Part shown: piece by piece, positions 26,605 through 35,372 of the stretch
How the letters are laid out: each line of letters opens with the position of its first letter
How positions within the stretch are numbered: the first letter of the stretch is position 1
Assembly (NCBI RefSeq): GCF_012843315.1
Contig: NZ_JABAEX010000001.1
Span: 620,001 to 684,000, forward strand
From: Streptococcus sp. WB01_FAA12
Lineage (GTDB): Bacteria > Bacillota > Bacilli > Lactobacillales > Streptococcaceae
Direction: 5' to 3'
Length of the DNA: 64,000 nucleotides
Notes under the pieces: model-generated
Seen by the model: only the letters and a program-made list of their open reading frames with translations
Told to the model about the DNA's origin: nothing
The model's database searches: none
Made by a program: the position numbers and the translations under genes

Positions 26605-27693
26605 TTAATCTAGCTGATTTTCCTTTGCAACGACAAATTCCTTAACCAATCGATAGATAACAGCAAATATCGGTGTAAAGAATATCATCCCAAGTAAGCC
26701 AAAGAGATTGCCTCCAATACTAGCAGCCGCAAGCGTGAAAATAGCTGGCAAACCAATAGATTGACCTACAACTCTAGGATAAATAAGGTTTCCTTCAATC
26801 AGCTGTATAACTTGATATAGAAGAAGAGAAAGTAAGGCTTGAGTAGGACTCACTGTGAAGATAAAAATCGCTCCCACAACACAAGCAATCATAGGCCCTA
26901 CATAAGGAATGAACGATAGCACTCCTGCAAATATACCTGTCATTACCCCATAAGGTAGTCCAAACAGGCTGTAGCCAACCGCTATCATAACTCCTATGAT
27001 GACTGCTTCAATCAGCTGACTCATCAAAAATTGGTCATAAGTCTCTAGTGCTACTTGTCCAATGTAAGTTAACTTTGTCACCACTTTCTCTGGAAATATA
27101 ACTTTTAGAAGTCTACTCGTCATCGCTGCCAGATGTTCCTTACTGGATAAAAATAAAAAGGTAAATACTATAATCAGAAAGGCATTCATTATACTTGAAA
27201 AAATATTTCCTATATTACTAGTCAGACCGGATAAGAAGGTTATCAAAGCTTGACTAATAGAGCTAGACTGTCCCTGAATTCCTGATACGATAGTTGACAG
27301 CATGTCTTTGGTTACAAATTCCGAGCTGTCTAGCAATTTCCCAAGTTGAGTCAGGACTGTTGAAAGGACTGCTCCCAGCTGACTAATAGTCTGAGCAAGG
27401 GTTGGAAGCACCAAAACCAAAAGACAGATCACGATTAAGATAAGAGATAGGAAAACAAGCACCATAGCAATCGGACGGCGCAACCCTGCCTTTACCTTCA
27501 TTTTAACTAGGAATTCTTCAATTTTTTTCATGGGAACATTGAGCACAAAAGCAATGACAGCACCATAAATCAAGGTAGAAGTTACTTCAAAGAGAGATAC
27601 TGCCCCTGATATAAAGCTTGATGCATTCAGAATTACAAGAGTAACCAGCCCTATAAAAAGTATTAATGGGGTGTATTTTTTTACTAAATTCAT
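26605..27693 (-). CDS. AI-2E family transporter (PerM/YdgG type)
   Basis: A 362-residue membrane protein with about eight helices and the family stretch GLPYGVMTGIFAGVLSFIPYVGPMIACVVG followed by QLIEGNLIYPRVVGQSIGLP. Despite the family name, members are putative exporters or ion/antiport proteins and autoinducer-2 export is shown only for a few. Full length. It follows the DUF4105-like gene by nine bases, so the two are one operon inside the tRNA-Lys region. Confidence 0.9.
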   Translation of the reverse strand: MNLVKKYTPLILFIGLVTLVILNASSFISGAVSLFEVTSTLIYGAVIAFVLNVPMKKIEEFLVKMKVKAGLRRPIAMVLVFLSLILIVICLLVLVLPTLAQTISQLGAVLSTVLTQLGKLLDSSEFVTKDMLSTIVSGIQGQSSSISQALITFLSGLTSNIGNIFSSIMNAFLIIVFTFLFLSSKEHLAAMTSRLLKVIFPEKVVTKLTYIGQVALETYDQFLMSQLIEAVIIGVMIAVGYSLFGLPYGVMTGIFAGVLSFIPYVGPMIACVVGAIFIFTVSPTQALLSLLLYQVIQLIEGNLIYPRVVGQSIGLPAIFTLAAASIGGNLFGLLGMIFFTPIFAVIYRLVKEFVVAKENQLD

Positions 27694-27702
27694 AAATTCT
27701 CC

Positions 27703-28992
27703 TTAATAAACATGTTTAGATACGACTATACTATTTGGTTTTTCAAACTCTCGGTCAAGGTAAGCTTGGTAAGTTCCTGGTGCGATAAATCCTTTGGGTG
27801 AGAGGATATCGGTGCCAGCCTGACCGACTATGGTATCAGCCAAGAGCACACAGTTTGTAGATAAGACAAAGTAGGATTTAAACTTAGATTTGATAAATTT
27901 ATAAAGTTCCCCATCTGTCTCATGTCTGATTTTATAAGCGTAGGTGTAGTCTTCCTTACCATCACCTGTCATGATTTTATCTGCACTTGGCTCCCATGGA
28001 ATCGTCAGTTGTTTCAATTCAGCCAACTTTTTCTGAACTGCTTTTTCCATTTCAGGCGTCAAATCTATCCCATAACCAAAAAGCGTTTTTTGACTCTCAC
28101 GTTTACATAGGTCAATGTACTTGTCACGATCACAGAAATATAAGACACCATCTCCTACCATGCCAAATAAGGTCTCAGAAGACGGATCATAGTTGCCATA
28201 AGAAATAACACGGCCTTGATAGCAGATATCCACATGACCAATTGCCGAAAACAGAGAGGTCTCAGCTGTATGAACAAAAATTTCAAGCTCCGCTGTCTTA
28301 CCAGACTTCACCATTCCAAGATGGATATCCTCTCTCTCATCAGCATTTTCCTGCATGAATTTGTTGATTTTTGCTAAAGTTCTTGCAGGGATGAGAGCGG
28401 CTAGGACAATAGGTAAGCTAATTCTAATACGACGTTTGAGATGGTTTTTCCCAATTTCCCCTTCAAATAAGAAACCGTCACGGATATTGGACAGACCATA
28501 AAGGAAAAAATAAGCCCCTAATACAAAGAGTTGAAAGACAGAATTTCCTGTAGAGGACAAAAGACTAGTCCCACCAAGAAAAACTAGTACGAGTCCATCT
28601 AGTAAGAGACGAAAACGAGGTCGAATTTTGTTTTTGCGGTAGAGAACATAGGTGACAAGGTTAATACTAGCATGAAAAATCTGATAAACTCCAATCACAA
28701 GAGCCAAAATATAAATCGGCACATCCGTCGCAAGATTGGAGCCAAGCAAATATCCCAGCACTAACAATTTAACCAGTGCAACTCCCAAGGTGTCCGTTGA
28801 CTGACTTTTTTTGAAAATACGTAATACTAAATCTAAGACCGTTGCTATCCAAGCTAAAAACAGAACCAGTCGAATAACCTTTACTGGCAACCAAGTCCCC
28901 GTGACCATCAAGATGAGACCTAGCAGAACAAACAAGAACCCCTGAGCAAGTAATTTCTTACCTGTCAGACCTAAAGATAGAATTTTCGCCAT
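27703..28992 (-). CDS. Membrane protein with C-terminal DUF4105-like predicted hydrolase
   Basis: A 429-residue protein. Residues 1-170 hold about six membrane helices in DUF308-like hairpins; residues 190-429 form a soluble domain with GHVDICYQGRVISYGNYD (His253) and STNCVLLADTIVG (Cys381). This His...Cys pairing and the SYGNYD and NC..L.D motifs resemble the Lnb/DUF4105 and NlpC/P60-like thiol hydrolases. A role in peptide, lipid or wall amide hydrolysis is inference. Start at 28992 by GAAAGG; TTG codons upstream are less likely. Confidence 0.7.
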   Translation of the reverse strand: MAKILSLGLTGKKLLAQGFLFVLLGLILMVTGTWLPVKVIRLVLFLAWIATVLDLVLRIFKKSQSTDTLGVALVKLLVLGYLLGSNLATDVPIYILALVIGVYQIFHASINLVTYVLYRKNKIRPRFRLLLDGLVLVFLGGTSLLSSTGNSVFQLFVLGAYFFLYGLSNIRDGFLFEGEIGKNHLKRRIRISLPIVLAALIPARTLAKINKFMQENADEREDIHLGMVKSGKTAELEIFVHTAETSLFSAIGHVDICYQGRVISYGNYDPSSETLFGMVGDGVLYFCDRDKYIDLCKRESQKTLFGYGIDLTPEMEKAVQKKLAELKQLTIPWEPSADKIMTGDGKEDYTYAYKIRHETDGELYKFIKSKFKSYFVLSTNCVLLADTIVGQAGTDILSPKGFIAPGTYQAYLDREFEKPNSIVVSKHVY

Positions 28993-29547
28993 ATAAAAAC
29001 CTTTCAACAATAAAAATTAAACACTCCGATTAAACTGACTAGTAAATAGCCAACACTACAAACAGCCTGTGCCAGCAACATATGGTGACTAGAAATGACT
29101 GTAGTAATGTCACCATCTTGTCTTATGCACTTCTAAAATTTGTTATATTGATTAGAAGCCAGAGCTTATAAAAACTAGCTAAACTCGAGAGATAGACACA
29201 ATTGCGACGAAAAAATGTATAACCAATTCAACTTGTTAAGGTAAGAAAGCATTATTTCCAATCTATTAATTATTCATCTATTACCTATTATGACACAATA
29301 TTCCCTATAGTTCAACTTTTTACTTGTTTTTATATTACACGGACTAAAAAGTTTTCAACAGTTGATTGCATGTGTTTTAATAAGTTTTAACCTTTCTTGG
29401 TTAGATAAAAAAAGAACCATACAGTTTAGAATCTGTATGGTTTTTGCCCCACTTTTGTCCCATTTTTAAATCATGACATTGAAAATACCTAAAATCACTT
29501 ATATTTCAATATTTTTAATTGCTCTCAATATGAAAGTCCTTTCCAAA

Positions 29548-29588
29548 TCCCTGTAGGGGGCATCTAAATACAACAGGAAAAAGCCTTG
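29548..29588 (+). repeat. att-like relic: exact copy of the tRNA-Lys 3' end
   Basis: Forty-one bases identical to 25445-25485, covering the last 15 nt of tRNA-Lys, the spacer and the start of its terminator. The rest of the tRNA is absent and the upstream DNA is unrelated: the usual look of an attR after integration into a tRNA 3' end. Confidence 0.8.
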
Positions 29589-29648
29589 ATTTACAAGGCA
29601 TTTTTGTGTAGTCTTAGCACTAAAAAACGATAGAAAAAACACCCCTTC

Positions 29649-29700
29649 TGAACTGCACCCCAAAAGTTAGACAGAAAAAACCTAACTTTTGTGGCGCAGT
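29649..29700. repeat. Palindrome resembling two abutting IS ends
   Basis: AACTGC..CCCAAAAGTTAG pairs with CTAACTTTTGTGG..GCAGTT over an 11-base loop. The sequence resembles terminal repeats of streptococcal IS3-family (IS150 group) elements. A similar palindrome lies at 31380-31425. Confidence 0.55.
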
Positions 29701-29797
29701 TCATTCGCGTCACATGAAGTTATTTAAGCATCTCCCTTTCTCTCATTACCATTTTCTGTTATAATAAATTGTACTTCTAAAATAGAAAGGACTTAAG

Positions 29798-30943
29798 ATG
29801 ACAACTCTTATTAAACATAAACGTGTAAATTATTCAGAACTTTTTTATGATCTAGTTTTTGTTTTTGCGATTTCAAAAGTAACTGCTTTAATTCACCATC
29901 TTCATAACGGTATTTTGACTTGGAATTCTTTGCTTGATTTTTTCATGTCTGTCTTGCTTCTCATCGATTCCTGGATGATTCAAACCGATTATACCAATCG
30001 CTATGGAAAGAACTCTTTATTTAACATAGTAATCATGTTTATCAAAATGGGACTTTTACTCTTTATAGCCAATATGATTGGACCTGATTGGCAACAATAT
30101 TTTCATTATCTCTGTTGGGCTATTGGTACATTAACCCTTACCTTATTTTTTCAATATTTGGTTGAGTTTTTTAAAAAATCAACCGATAATGTTCATAGGG
30201 AAAGTATCAAAGGTTTTCTATGGATAACAGGTCTACGAAGTTTAGAAATCTATCTAGCAGCTCTTCTTCCTATTTACATTGGAGTCTATATCCTTTATGC
30301 TAGTATTCTGCTAACATTTATTACGCCAATTACCTCGATTAGTAAAGATAAGCATTACCAGGTAAATCTCCCCCATTTAATCGAGCGCATCTCCCTTCTT
30401 GTCATTATTACGTTTGGAGAGATGATTACGAATCTAGCTAACTTCTTTACAATCGAGAATTTCTCGATTTATTCGGTTCTTTATTTCATTATTATGATTT
30501 CTCTGTTCTTGTTTTATTTTGGTCAATTCGACCATGCTATTGATGAAAAATCTAATCAAAAGGGACTATTTCTAATTTACAGTCACTATCCTATTTTCAT
30601 TGGACTTATGATGCTGACTGTATCGATGAGTTTTCTTCAGAATCCTGAAGCTAATCGTCTCTTTGCAACCAGCTTCTCTTATATCGGATTTGGCCTCTTT
30701 CAAGCTGCTGTCCTAGTAAATGGGCCCTATAACAAACACTATCTTCGCTATTCGAAAAGTTACTACTGTGTCCAAGCGACACTCTATCTGGCTGCCTTTA
30801 TTCTCTCTTTAATCTTTGCTTCTAATCCTATAATAGTAGTGAGTATTACAACCATTTTAGCTCTAGCTATAGCTATTCATTCTATTTATTTTTATATGAC
30901 ACAGACTAAAAAACATTCCACACCTTACTGGGAGTTGTTTTAA
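29798..30943 (+). CDS. Low temperature requirement protein A (LtrA) family
   Basis: A 381-residue membrane protein with about ten helices and the LtrA N-terminus (VNYSELFYDLVFVFAISKVTALIHHL) and the central LLVIITFGEMITNLANFF. Named for Listeria LtrA; molecular function unknown. GAAAGGA precedes the ATG. It stands alone between two att-like relics and has its own terminator. Confidence 0.88.
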   Translation: MTTLIKHKRVNYSELFYDLVFVFAISKVTALIHHLHNGILTWNSLLDFFMSVLLLIDSWMIQTDYTNRYGKNSLFNIVIMFIKMGLLLFIANMIGPDWQQYFHYLCWAIGTLTLTLFFQYLVEFFKKSTDNVHRESIKGFLWITGLRSLEIYLAALLPIYIGVYILYASILLTFITPITSISKDKHYQVNLPHLIERISLLVIITFGEMITNLANFFTIENFSIYSVLYFIIMISLFLFYFGQFDHAIDEKSNQKGLFLIYSHYPIFIGLMMLTVSMSFLQNPEANRLFATSFSYIGFGLFQAAVLVNGPYNKHYLRYSKSYYCVQATLYLAAFILSLIFASNPIIVVSITTILALAIAIHSIYFYMTQTKKHSTPYWELF

Positions 30944-30957
30944 TGAGTTTATAACAT

Positions 30958-30989
30958 AAAAAAAGCTTTGGAAACCAAGGCTTTTTTTC
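30958..30989 (+). terminator. LtrA gene terminator
   Basis: AAAAAAGCTTTGG..CCAAGGCTTTTTTT hairpin with a seven-T tail. Confidence 0.88.
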
Positions 30990-31121
30990 ATTAATTTGTT
31001 TTTCCATTTTATCCTCCGATTTGAACTCGCACTGACATTTATTTATAACAACACTATATATCTAGTATGGCCCAATCATTAGGTATTATAGGTTTTCAAA
31101 CCAAATGTGAGTTATTCGTTT

Positions 31122-31426
31122 TTGCCCCATTTTTAAATCCTGACATTGAAAATACCTAAAAGTATTTCCCTAAAATCAGCTATATTTCAACATTTTTGTT
31201 TATTTTCAATATGAAAAGTTCTTACAAATTCATGTAGGGGGCATCTACATACAACAGGAAAAGCCTTGGAATCAAGGTTTTTTTCGTATCTTCTACAAAA
31301 AAAGCAAGAGTTTTAGAGGACTATGACTCTAGATGTACATTTTACTTAAATGACTGAAGGTCTTTTCTTAATAAAAACACCCCAAAAATTAGATTTTTTC
31401 TGTCTAACTTTTGAGGTACAGTTCAA
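31122..31426. repeat. Second att-like relic and palindrome block
   Basis: Diverged copy of 29448-29705: GCCCCA and the CTGACATTGAAAATACCTAA tract, then TGTAGGGGGCATCTA (31233 on) with the tRNA 3' end and terminator, one substitution and one deleted A relative to 29552-29588, then a palindrome (31380-31425) similar to 29649-29700. The whole gap 30944-31457 holds no gene. Confidence 0.7.
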
Positions 31427-31457
31427 AACGCGAAATAGCATTTTTTATTTTAGGTTA

Positions 31458-32936
31458 CTAATCTAATCGAATAAACATCATAGCATTTAACAAAGATATG
31501 AGTGAGACCGTGTTTATATTATTTGAATAGATCAGTCTCTTATTTTCAATCGGAGGAATAATAAAATTAGAAATGATGATATCATAAGGCGATTCTTCTA
31601 AAGATTCCTTTGATAATTCTAATTCAGTCCAAACTTCAAGTTCAAAATTGTTGCTGCAATAATAAGAAAGTGTTTCCGCTACTGATTTTGCATGATACTG
31701 ATCAAAATTGCTCATAACCAGAACCTTCAGCTTTGGCTGATTTTGTAGTAGATTAAGCACCAAATGTTTGGTATGAGTGATGAATGTATAAGATAGATGA
31801 TTTACCATCATTGAACTAGAACAAACTTCAAGAGTCTCTAAATAATGAGAAAGCTCTTTTTTTACATCTGAAACAAATTTAGGGAAAATATTTTGAAAAT
31901 TCCTGATTGTATTCCCTTTTTGATCAAATAAAATAAACTCAGTGGACAACTCTTGACGATACAGATGTGCGGTATTATGCAGATGCCAAATCAGATTATC
32001 CCTATTTTCAATCTCAATCTGATACTTGACTGAAATCTGATCAATAAAATCACTCAATAGATGGTAAGATTTTTCAACATAGCTATCCTTTTTTACACAT
32101 TTCATAAAGAGACTTTCATCTATGAAAAACATTTTTTGAAAGTAAGACACAAATAATTGGCAAACCACTTCTTCATCTAAAGAGATATTGTATTCTGATT
32201 CAAAACTCTGAGCAACACCTTCTATTCCTTCTGCCTGCATTAAAAAATCCAAACTTTGGTCGTTAAAAGAATCTTTCTCTATTGCCATAAGATGACCAAA
32301 CTTTATTCGATATAGATTAATAACCAGGAGCAGCTTTAGCATTCTATGCGTTGACAAATTCATTGGAAAGCTTGTTTCCTTATAAACCAATTCTAACAAT
32401 TGAGATAGGGGCTCTGATGAAAAATTTTCAAATGGCCATTCTAGGAAATAATATTTTTCTGAAAAATATTGTGCAAAAAAGTAACGAATGTCTCTCTCAT
32501 TTCCAATGATTTGAACAGGGGTCAGACTGATTTCAAATTGAAATTGCCTTTTAATCACTTTATTGATTTGGCTAATAATACGATAGAGCGAAGATGAACT
32601 GATATAGAATTCTTTACAAATACTTTCAGCTTGACAACCCTCATTAAAGAAGATAAATTCTAAAATCGAAAAATGAGTTGAATGCTTAAAGAAATGATGG
32701 TAAACCATTTCAATATCACTATCATCGGTATTAATAATGCGTATACCATTAGTAGAAGAATGAAAAATCAAGTCAGGAAAAGCAGATTTAACATGGGATA
32801 GATCATCTTTGACTGCACGTTCTGTACAATTTAATAACTCTGCTAGTTCAGAACGATGAAACCAACGTTTATGTTCAAATAATAATTCTAATAATTCTAA
32901 TTGCCTATGACTTTTTTTAGATAATAAATCTCTCAT
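31458..32936 (-). CDS. mgaSpn: Mga-family transcriptional regulator (MgaSpn-like)
   Basis: A 492-residue regulator: N-terminal helix-turn-helix HRSELAELLNCTERAVKDDL (about 25-44), a second winged helix (ESICKEFYISSSSLYRIISQI, about 100-120), PRD-like middle and an EIIB-like C-terminus (LKVLVMSNFDQYHAKSVAE, about 400). Length and the divergent GlsB-AmaP-DUF2273-Asp23-CsbD operon match pneumococcal MgaSpn, an activator of that operon known to bind curved AT-rich DNA. Start at 32936 rather than 19 codons upstream. Confidence 0.88.
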   Translation of the reverse strand: MRDLLSKKSHRQLELLELLFEHKRWFHRSELAELLNCTERAVKDDLSHVKSAFPDLIFHSSTNGIRIINTDDSDIEMVYHHFFKHSTHFSILEFIFFNEGCQAESICKEFYISSSSLYRIISQINKVIKRQFQFEISLTPVQIIGNERDIRYFFAQYFSEKYYFLEWPFENFSSEPLSQLLELVYKETSFPMNLSTHRMLKLLLVINLYRIKFGHLMAIEKDSFNDQSLDFLMQAEGIEGVAQSFESEYNISLDEEVVCQLFVSYFQKMFFIDESLFMKCVKKDSYVEKSYHLLSDFIDQISVKYQIEIENRDNLIWHLHNTAHLYRQELSTEFILFDQKGNTIRNFQNIFPKFVSDVKKELSHYLETLEVCSSSMMVNHLSYTFITHTKHLVLNLLQNQPKLKVLVMSNFDQYHAKSVAETLSYYCSNNFELEVWTELELSKESLEESPYDIIISNFIIPPIENKRLIYSNNINTVSLISLLNAMMFIRLD

Positions 32937-32993
32937 GAATGTCTTTCTCTTTTTATAAATTATCGGATTAAACCTCTTGCAATTATACCACAA

Positions 32994-33300
32994 AGAATAG
33001 GTATAGCATGATATAACGACTTTTCCTAAAATCTTTTATTTCGTATAATAACACTACGGAGGCAATATATAAACAATTTTCTTATTTTACCGTCTATTGA
33101 GGGCGTAAATACAGAATCAAATTCAAGTCGAAAGATTATATTTTTAATTTTAAAAATTATATAATAGCAACAATCAAAGAATTTGATTTTTTTATATTAA
33201 AATTATATAATAATCAAAATAATTGATTATTTTATATCAAAATTATATAATAGCAATAATCAAAGGAATTGATTTATTTTTTGATATTAAAATAAAAAAG
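32994..33300. promoter_or_regulatory. AT-rich repeated control region between mga and the Asp23 operon
   Basis: Three imperfect copies of TATATYAAAATTATATAATA begin near 33153, 33199 and 33239, spaced 46 and 40 bp, each followed by a CAATCAAA/ATTGATT motif. Phased A tracts predict curvature. In pneumococcus MgaSpn binds sites in the equivalent interval. Confidence 0.65.
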
Positions 33301-33314
33301 GAGGGTAAGCAATA

Positions 33315-33575
33315 TTGTGGTCAATCATTGCTGGAGGTCTTATTGGACTTGTAGCAGGTAGAATCACTAAAAAAGGTAGTTCTATGGGAATCGTCGCAAA
33401 TGTATTCGCTGGTTTAGTCGGGTCATCTGTAGGACAATCCCTTTTAGGTAGTTGGGGCCTATCCATCGCTGGAATGGCTTTGATCCCATCTATTGCAGGA
33501 GCAGCAATTGTTGTTACTGTAGTATCATTCTTTACAGGTGAAAAAATAATTACTTGTAGAATAAACTATTTTTAA
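33315..33575 (+). CDS. GlsB/YeaQ/YmgE family stress membrane protein
   Basis: An 86-residue glycine-rich protein with about three membrane segments (MWSIIAGGLIGLVAGRITKKGSSMGIVANV). The start is a TTG nine bases after GGAGGG, which I accept because the protein begins there in relatives. The last dozen residues (GEKIITCRINYF) differ from the usual short ending and may reflect a small end mutation. First gene of the divergent stress operon. Confidence 0.85.
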   Translation: MWSIIAGGLIGLVAGRITKKGSSMGIVANVFAGLVGSSVGQSLLGSWGLSIAGMALIPSIAGAAIVVTVVSFFTGEKIITCRINYF

Positions 33576-33625
33576 ATAGATTAGACGGGTAAAAATAGTT
33601 TAATGTTAAATCGAAAGGATTGTAT

Positions 33626-34198
33626 ATGTCAAAAACAAAGAAAATATGTTTCATTATTTTCTGTATTTTAATCTTGACAATTTTCCTTCCTGTTTTGATA
33701 GATTATCATCAAGTTAGTGATTTAGGCATTCAGCTATTTAGCTGGAGACAGAATCATTTCGTTGAATTTTATCTCTCTAGATATATATTCTGGGGGATAG
33801 TGGCTCTATCAACTTTAGTTTTGTTATCGATGTTAGTTGTGTTGTTTTATCCTAAACGTTATTTGGAAATTCAACTTGAAACTAAAAACGATACATTAAA
33901 ATTAAAGAATTCTGCAATCGAAGGTTTTGTTAGAAGTTTGGTGAGTGATCATGGATTGATCAAGAACCCAACTGTTCATGTAAATTTACGAAAAAATAAA
34001 TGTTTCGTTCATGTAGAAGGTAAAATTCTTCCTTCGGACAACATCGCTGACAGATGCCAACTAATTCAAAATGAAATAACTAATGGATTGAAGCAGTTTT
34101 TTGGTATTGAGCGTCAGGTTAAACTAGAAGTTCTAGTAAAAGACTACCAGCCTAAACCAAAACCTCAAAACAAAAAGACTGTTAGTCGTGTGAAGTAA
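33626..34198 (+). CDS. amaP: Alkaline shock response membrane anchor protein AmaP
   Basis: A 190-residue protein with two N-terminal membrane segments (about 8-27 and 52-76) and a cytosolic AmaP/DUF322-like domain ending in a basic tail (KPKPQNKKTVSRVK). AmaP anchors Asp23 to the membrane in Staphylococcus. Start at the ATG 33626 after GAAAGGA. It lies between the GlsB-like gene and DUF2273. Confidence 0.88.
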   Translation: MSKTKKICFIIFCILILTIFLPVLIDYHQVSDLGIQLFSWRQNHFVEFYLSRYIFWGIVALSTLVLLSMLVVLFYPKRYLEIQLETKNDTLKLKNSAIEGFVRSLVSDHGLIKNPTVHVNLRKNKCFVHVEGKILPSDNIADRCQLIQNEITNGLKQFFGIERQVKLEVLVKDYQPKPKPQNKKTVSRVK

Positions 34199-34209
34199 GG
34201 AAGTAAAAA

Positions 34210-34380
34210 ATGGAATGGCTTAAACAATATCGATATCCAATTATCACTGGTCTCATAGGCGTATTTCTCGCTTGTTTGATTATCTCCTTTGGCTTCTTCA
34301 AAACAATATTTGTATTGATTTTAGGAGCACTGGGAGTTGCAGCTGGGTTATATATCGAAAAAAACTATATAGATAAATAA
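34210..34380 (+). CDS. DUF2273 small membrane protein
   Basis: A 56-residue protein starting MEWLKQYRYPIITGLIG, with two membrane segments (about 10-30 and 32-48) and a charged end (EKNYIDK). DUF2273 proteins regularly occur between AmaP and Asp23 genes. AAGGAAG lies before the ATG. It is short and easily missed in annotation. Confidence 0.85.
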   Translation: MEWLKQYRYPIITGLIGVFLACLIISFGFFKTIFVLILGALGVAAGLYIEKNYIDK

Positions 34381-34417
34381 AAAATAAAAATTACTAATTT
34401 AATTAAAGGAGTTTCAT

Positions 34418-35026
34418 ATGTCAAACGAAAAAAACACAAACACTAACGTAGAAAAGAAAGATGCTACTGCTGTAGCTCACGAAATCAAAGGGGAACTTAC
34501 TTACGAAGATAAAGTTATCCAAAAAATCATTGGTCTGTCACTAGAAAACGTTTCAGGTCTTTTGGGAATCGACGGTGGTTTCTTCTCAAATCTTAAAGAA
34601 AAAATCGTTAACAGCGATGACGTAACAAGTGGTGTTAACGTAGAAGTTGGTAAAACACAAGTTGCAGTTGACTTAAACATTATTGCTGAGTACCAAAAAA
34701 ATGTTCCAGCTTTATATTCAGAAATCAGAGAAATCGTATCTTCAGAAGTTGCTAAAATGACTGACTTGGAAGTTGTTGAAATCAACGTAAACGTTGTCGA
34801 CATCAAAACTAAAGAACAACATGAAGCAGACTCAGTAAGCCTTCAAGATCGCGTATCTGACGTTGCTGAATCAACAGGAGAATTCGCTTCAGAACAATTC
34901 GAAAAAGCTAAATCTGGTCTTGGATCTGGTTTCTCAACTGTTCAAGAAAAAGTTAGCGAAGGCGTAGAAGCTGTTAAAGGTGCAGCAAATGGTGTAGTAT
35001 CTCACGAAAGAACTCGTGTAAACTAA
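34418..35026 (+). CDS. Asp23/Gls24 family envelope stress protein
   Basis: A 202-residue soluble protein with the Asp23 core (EDKVIQKIIGLSLENVSGLLGIDGG to VEVINVNVVDIKTKE, about 28-135) and an Ala/Glu/Lys-rich amphipathic C-terminal extension (135-195) like that in Gls24 of enterococci. It is among the most abundant stress proteins in relatives and is held at the membrane by AmaP. Codon use (GTT, GCT, AAA) suggests high expression. Confidence 0.93.
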   Translation: MSNEKNTNTNVEKKDATAVAHEIKGELTYEDKVIQKIIGLSLENVSGLLGIDGGFFSNLKEKIVNSDDVTSGVNVEVGKTQVAVDLNIIAEYQKNVPALYSEIREIVSSEVAKMTDLEVVEINVNVVDIKTKEQHEADSVSLQDRVSDVAESTGEFASEQFEKAKSGLGSGFSTVQEKVSEGVEAVKGAANGVVSHERTRVN

Positions 35027-35056
35027 GATAAAATAAATATAACAGGAGAAATTATC

Positions 35057-35260
35057 ATGTCAGTAGAAGAAAAATTAAATCAAGCTAAAGGTTCTATTAA
35101 AGAAGGTGTTGGTAAAGCCATCGGTGATGAAAAAATGGAAAAAGAAGGAACAGCTGAAAAAGTTGTTTCTAAAGTAAAAGAAGTTGCTGAAGATGCCAAA
35201 GACGCTGTAGAAGGCGCTATCGAAGGTGTTAAAAACATGTTGAGTGGCGACAATAAATAA
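35057..35260 (+). CDS. CsbD family stress protein
   Basis: A 67-residue charged helical protein ([31 protein letters not shown], then repeated [21 protein letters not shown]). CsbD-like proteins are general stress proteins of unknown activity. Last gene of the operon, with GGAG before the ATG. Confidence 0.9.
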   Translation: MSVEEKLNQAKGSIKEGVGKAIGDEKMEKEGTAEKVVSKVKEVAEDAKDAVEGAIEGVKNMLSGDNK

Positions 35261-35331
35261 GGCTAAAAGTTACTTTATCTTTTTAGTAACATTAGTCAAA
35301 AGAGTTTGAGTCAAGATGATTCTCAGAAAAC

Positions 35332-35371
35332 AAAAAGCTAGAGATTTCCAATTGCGGAACTCTAGCTTTTT
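35332..35371. terminator. Terminator of the Asp23 operon
   Basis: AAAAAGCTAGAG (35332-35343) pairs perfectly with CTCTAGCTTTTT (35360-35371); bidirectional. Confidence 0.9.
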
Positions 35372-35372
35372 A

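Larger units (their letters stand above)
29011..29797. other. Gene-free gap: relic of an integrated element's right end
   Basis: No open frame of note. 29411-29448 holds a terminator (AACCATACAG/CTGTATGGTT, T5), as often found after a lost integrase gene; then GCCCCACTTTTG and an AT-rich tract lead into a 41-bp exact copy of the tRNA-Lys 3' end (29548-29588). At 29649-29700 a palindrome resembling IS3-type inverted ends follows, then the LtrA promoter (TATAAT at about 29760). Confidence 0.6.

Noticed and set aside
29649..29700. Complete IS3-type element
   Set aside because: Only the inverted ends are present back to back; no transposase lies between them.
33153..33290. Short AT-rich direct repeats as a possible CRISPR array
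   Set aside because: Only three imperfect copies, no unique spacers, no cas genes; better explained as promoter-region repeats.
34501..34806. Antisense frame within the Asp23 gene
   Set aside because: A shadow of the codon bias of a highly expressed gene, with no start signals.
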